Origin: Mesostigma viride
Lineage: Eukaryota > Streptophyta > Mesostigmatophyceae > Mesostigmatales > Mesostigmataceae
Direction of reading: 5' to 3'
Length of the DNA: 62,000 nt
NCBI GenBank assembly: GCA_009746045.1
Contig: RPFO01000114.1
Span: 1,385,104-1,447,103 of the forward strand
Under the pieces are notes generated by a model, which had not been told where the DNA came from, searched no databases, and was given only the letters and a program-made list of their open reading frames with translations. Positions 60,955 to 62,000 of the stretch are shown here, piece by piece (the first letter of the stretch is position 1; every line of letters starts with the position of its first letter). The translations under genes were made by a program, and so were the position numbers.

Positions 60955-62000
60955 CTGGTCCTTGGTCGCCCAGGTGACGCGGAGGTATTAAGAAGACGAG
61001 CAGCGCAACGGCTAGCTTTTAGCTCAGTTGGTTTTAGCGCATGTTCAAAGTACCTTGAATGCCGAATTGGGCCACGTGAGCCTTGGGTCATCATAGCATA
61101 ACCATTGAGGAAGGCGTGTGGATGAGAAGACACAGCATGTTAAGCTTGGGATTGACAGAGCAAGGATAGATGAGTTCGCCGACACTTTTTGGGTACGAAA
61201 TGGCTTGCAGATAAGAACTGGCTGGTCGAATTGGAAATGGCTTGTTAATTAGAAATGGCTTGTTTTCAATTTGGTGGTTGGGGTGGCAGGGCAGCAGGTT
61301 GTGCCAGGGACCGCCAGTTTGGCAGTGCTACGACAAGTTTTCACATAGCACCCCCCCAAAGTTTGGCAGGGCTACGATAAGTTTTCACGTCGCACCCCCC
61401 CAAAGTTTGGCAGGGCTACGATAAGTTTTCACATAGCACCCCCCCAAAGTTTGGCAGGGCTACGATAAGTTTTCACGTCGCACCCCCCAAAGTTTGGCAG
61501 GGCTATGATAAGTTTTCACGTCGCACCCCCCCAAAGTTTGGCAGGGCTACGATAAGTTTTCACGTCGCACCCCCCCAAAGTTTGGCAGGGCTACGATAAG
61601 TTTTCACGTAGCACCCCCCCAAAGTTTGGCAGGGCTACGATAAGTTTTCACGTAGCACCCCCCCAAAGTTTGGCAGGGCTACGAAAGGGGCCTTATCAGA
61701 AACAGAAAAATATGCTACTATCAACTTAGCTGCTAACATAAGGAGGGGGGACATCCAGCCAAAACAGCACACTCCGTCGTGTGTCCGGCGCGGCACCTCC
61801 GGACGTGGAGCTAACACCCAAAACGGGGAAAAATGTGTCCGGCGGCAGAATTTTGGCGACGGAGTGTACTCCTGTCGAAATTTTTAGGGCGGCGCGAAGG
61901 AAAATTTTCAGGAGCTAACTCCTCCCGCCGGTCCCGCGCCTGGTTTTAGGAAAGGAGTGCGCTCTGGTGATCCCGCTAGCTTGGTCCGGCGTTTGATTTA
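60955..62000. other. 5' flank or first intron of paralog 2; no gene seen
   Basis: No frame matches the N-terminal region expected before the VYW exon. Contains the 43-bp satellite (61300-61680) and a GC-rich end. Confidence 0.45.
61300..61680. repeat. 43-44-bp tandem repeat, about 8 units
   Basis: Unit CCCAAAGTTTGGCAGGGCTA then CGATAAGTTTTCACGTCGCA plus a run of 6-7 C. The unit includes the short palindrome CAAAGTTTG; the C-run length varies between units. Confidence 0.95.

Noticed and set aside
61011-61085. tRNA-like A box (TAGCTCAGTTGGT)
   Set aside because: No matching anticodon arm, B box or acceptor stem could be drawn; at most a decayed tRNA-derived repeat.

Overview
The window looks like nuclear DNA of a eukaryote, most likely a green alga. 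This is an inference from four things: long GT-AG introns with pyrimidine-rich acceptors, a TGTAA element 38 bases after the one complete stop codon of a spliced gene (the usual chlorophyte polyadenylation signal), a plant/algal SGR2-type DDHD phospholipase as the main gene, and a very high load of mobile elements and satellites. I cannot name the species. No operons, bacterial genes, rRNA or CRISPR are present.

Layout. (1) 1-1.2 kb holds the last exon of a cysteine-rich protein. (2) 2.9-3.8 kb holds a 5'-truncated LINE reverse-transcriptase relic on the minus strand. (3) 4.7-16.1 kb is a nested pile of mobile elements. Three copies of a non-LTR retroelement carry only an ORF1-like protein (no reverse transcriptase seen). 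Two inverted copies of a 1.78 kb element have palindromic ends. There is also a hAT-like non-autonomous element with an 8-bp target duplication and a 554-bp element whose two ends are each a hairpin. Target duplications let the order of insertion be read. (4) 17.5-36.6 kb on the plus strand holds a 17-exon gene for an SGR2/PA-PLA1-type phospholipase. All splice phases agree, giving 796 residues; the N-terminal exon(s) are not found. (5) 36.6-41.1 kb is a repeat-rich spacer. (6) 41.2-61.0 kb on the minus strand holds a second, convergent copy of the same gene. Its intron phases match, at least 14 exons are recognisable, its 5' end lies outside or was not found, and its last exon was not found. 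One of its introns contains two degraded Harbinger-type transposase genes in inverted orientation.

The two phospholipase paralogs point tail to tail. Their exon pairs differ very unevenly: one 94-bp exon and its flanking introns are almost identical, while others differ at a third of residues. This suggests local gene conversion. Their introns carry many satellites: a 9-bp repeat of about 145 units where the paralog has two to three, about 730 bp of GGGA, about 500 bp of GGGT, a 36-bp minisatellite of about 55 units, and others. On the coding strand several of these are pyrimidine-rich and abut the acceptor. In several introns the edge of the exon together with its splice site is repeated as an 'echo' a short way into the intron.

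The most novel items are the ORF1-only retroelement family, the palindrome-ended inverted element pair, the splice-site echoes, and the mosaic inverted phospholipase paralogs.
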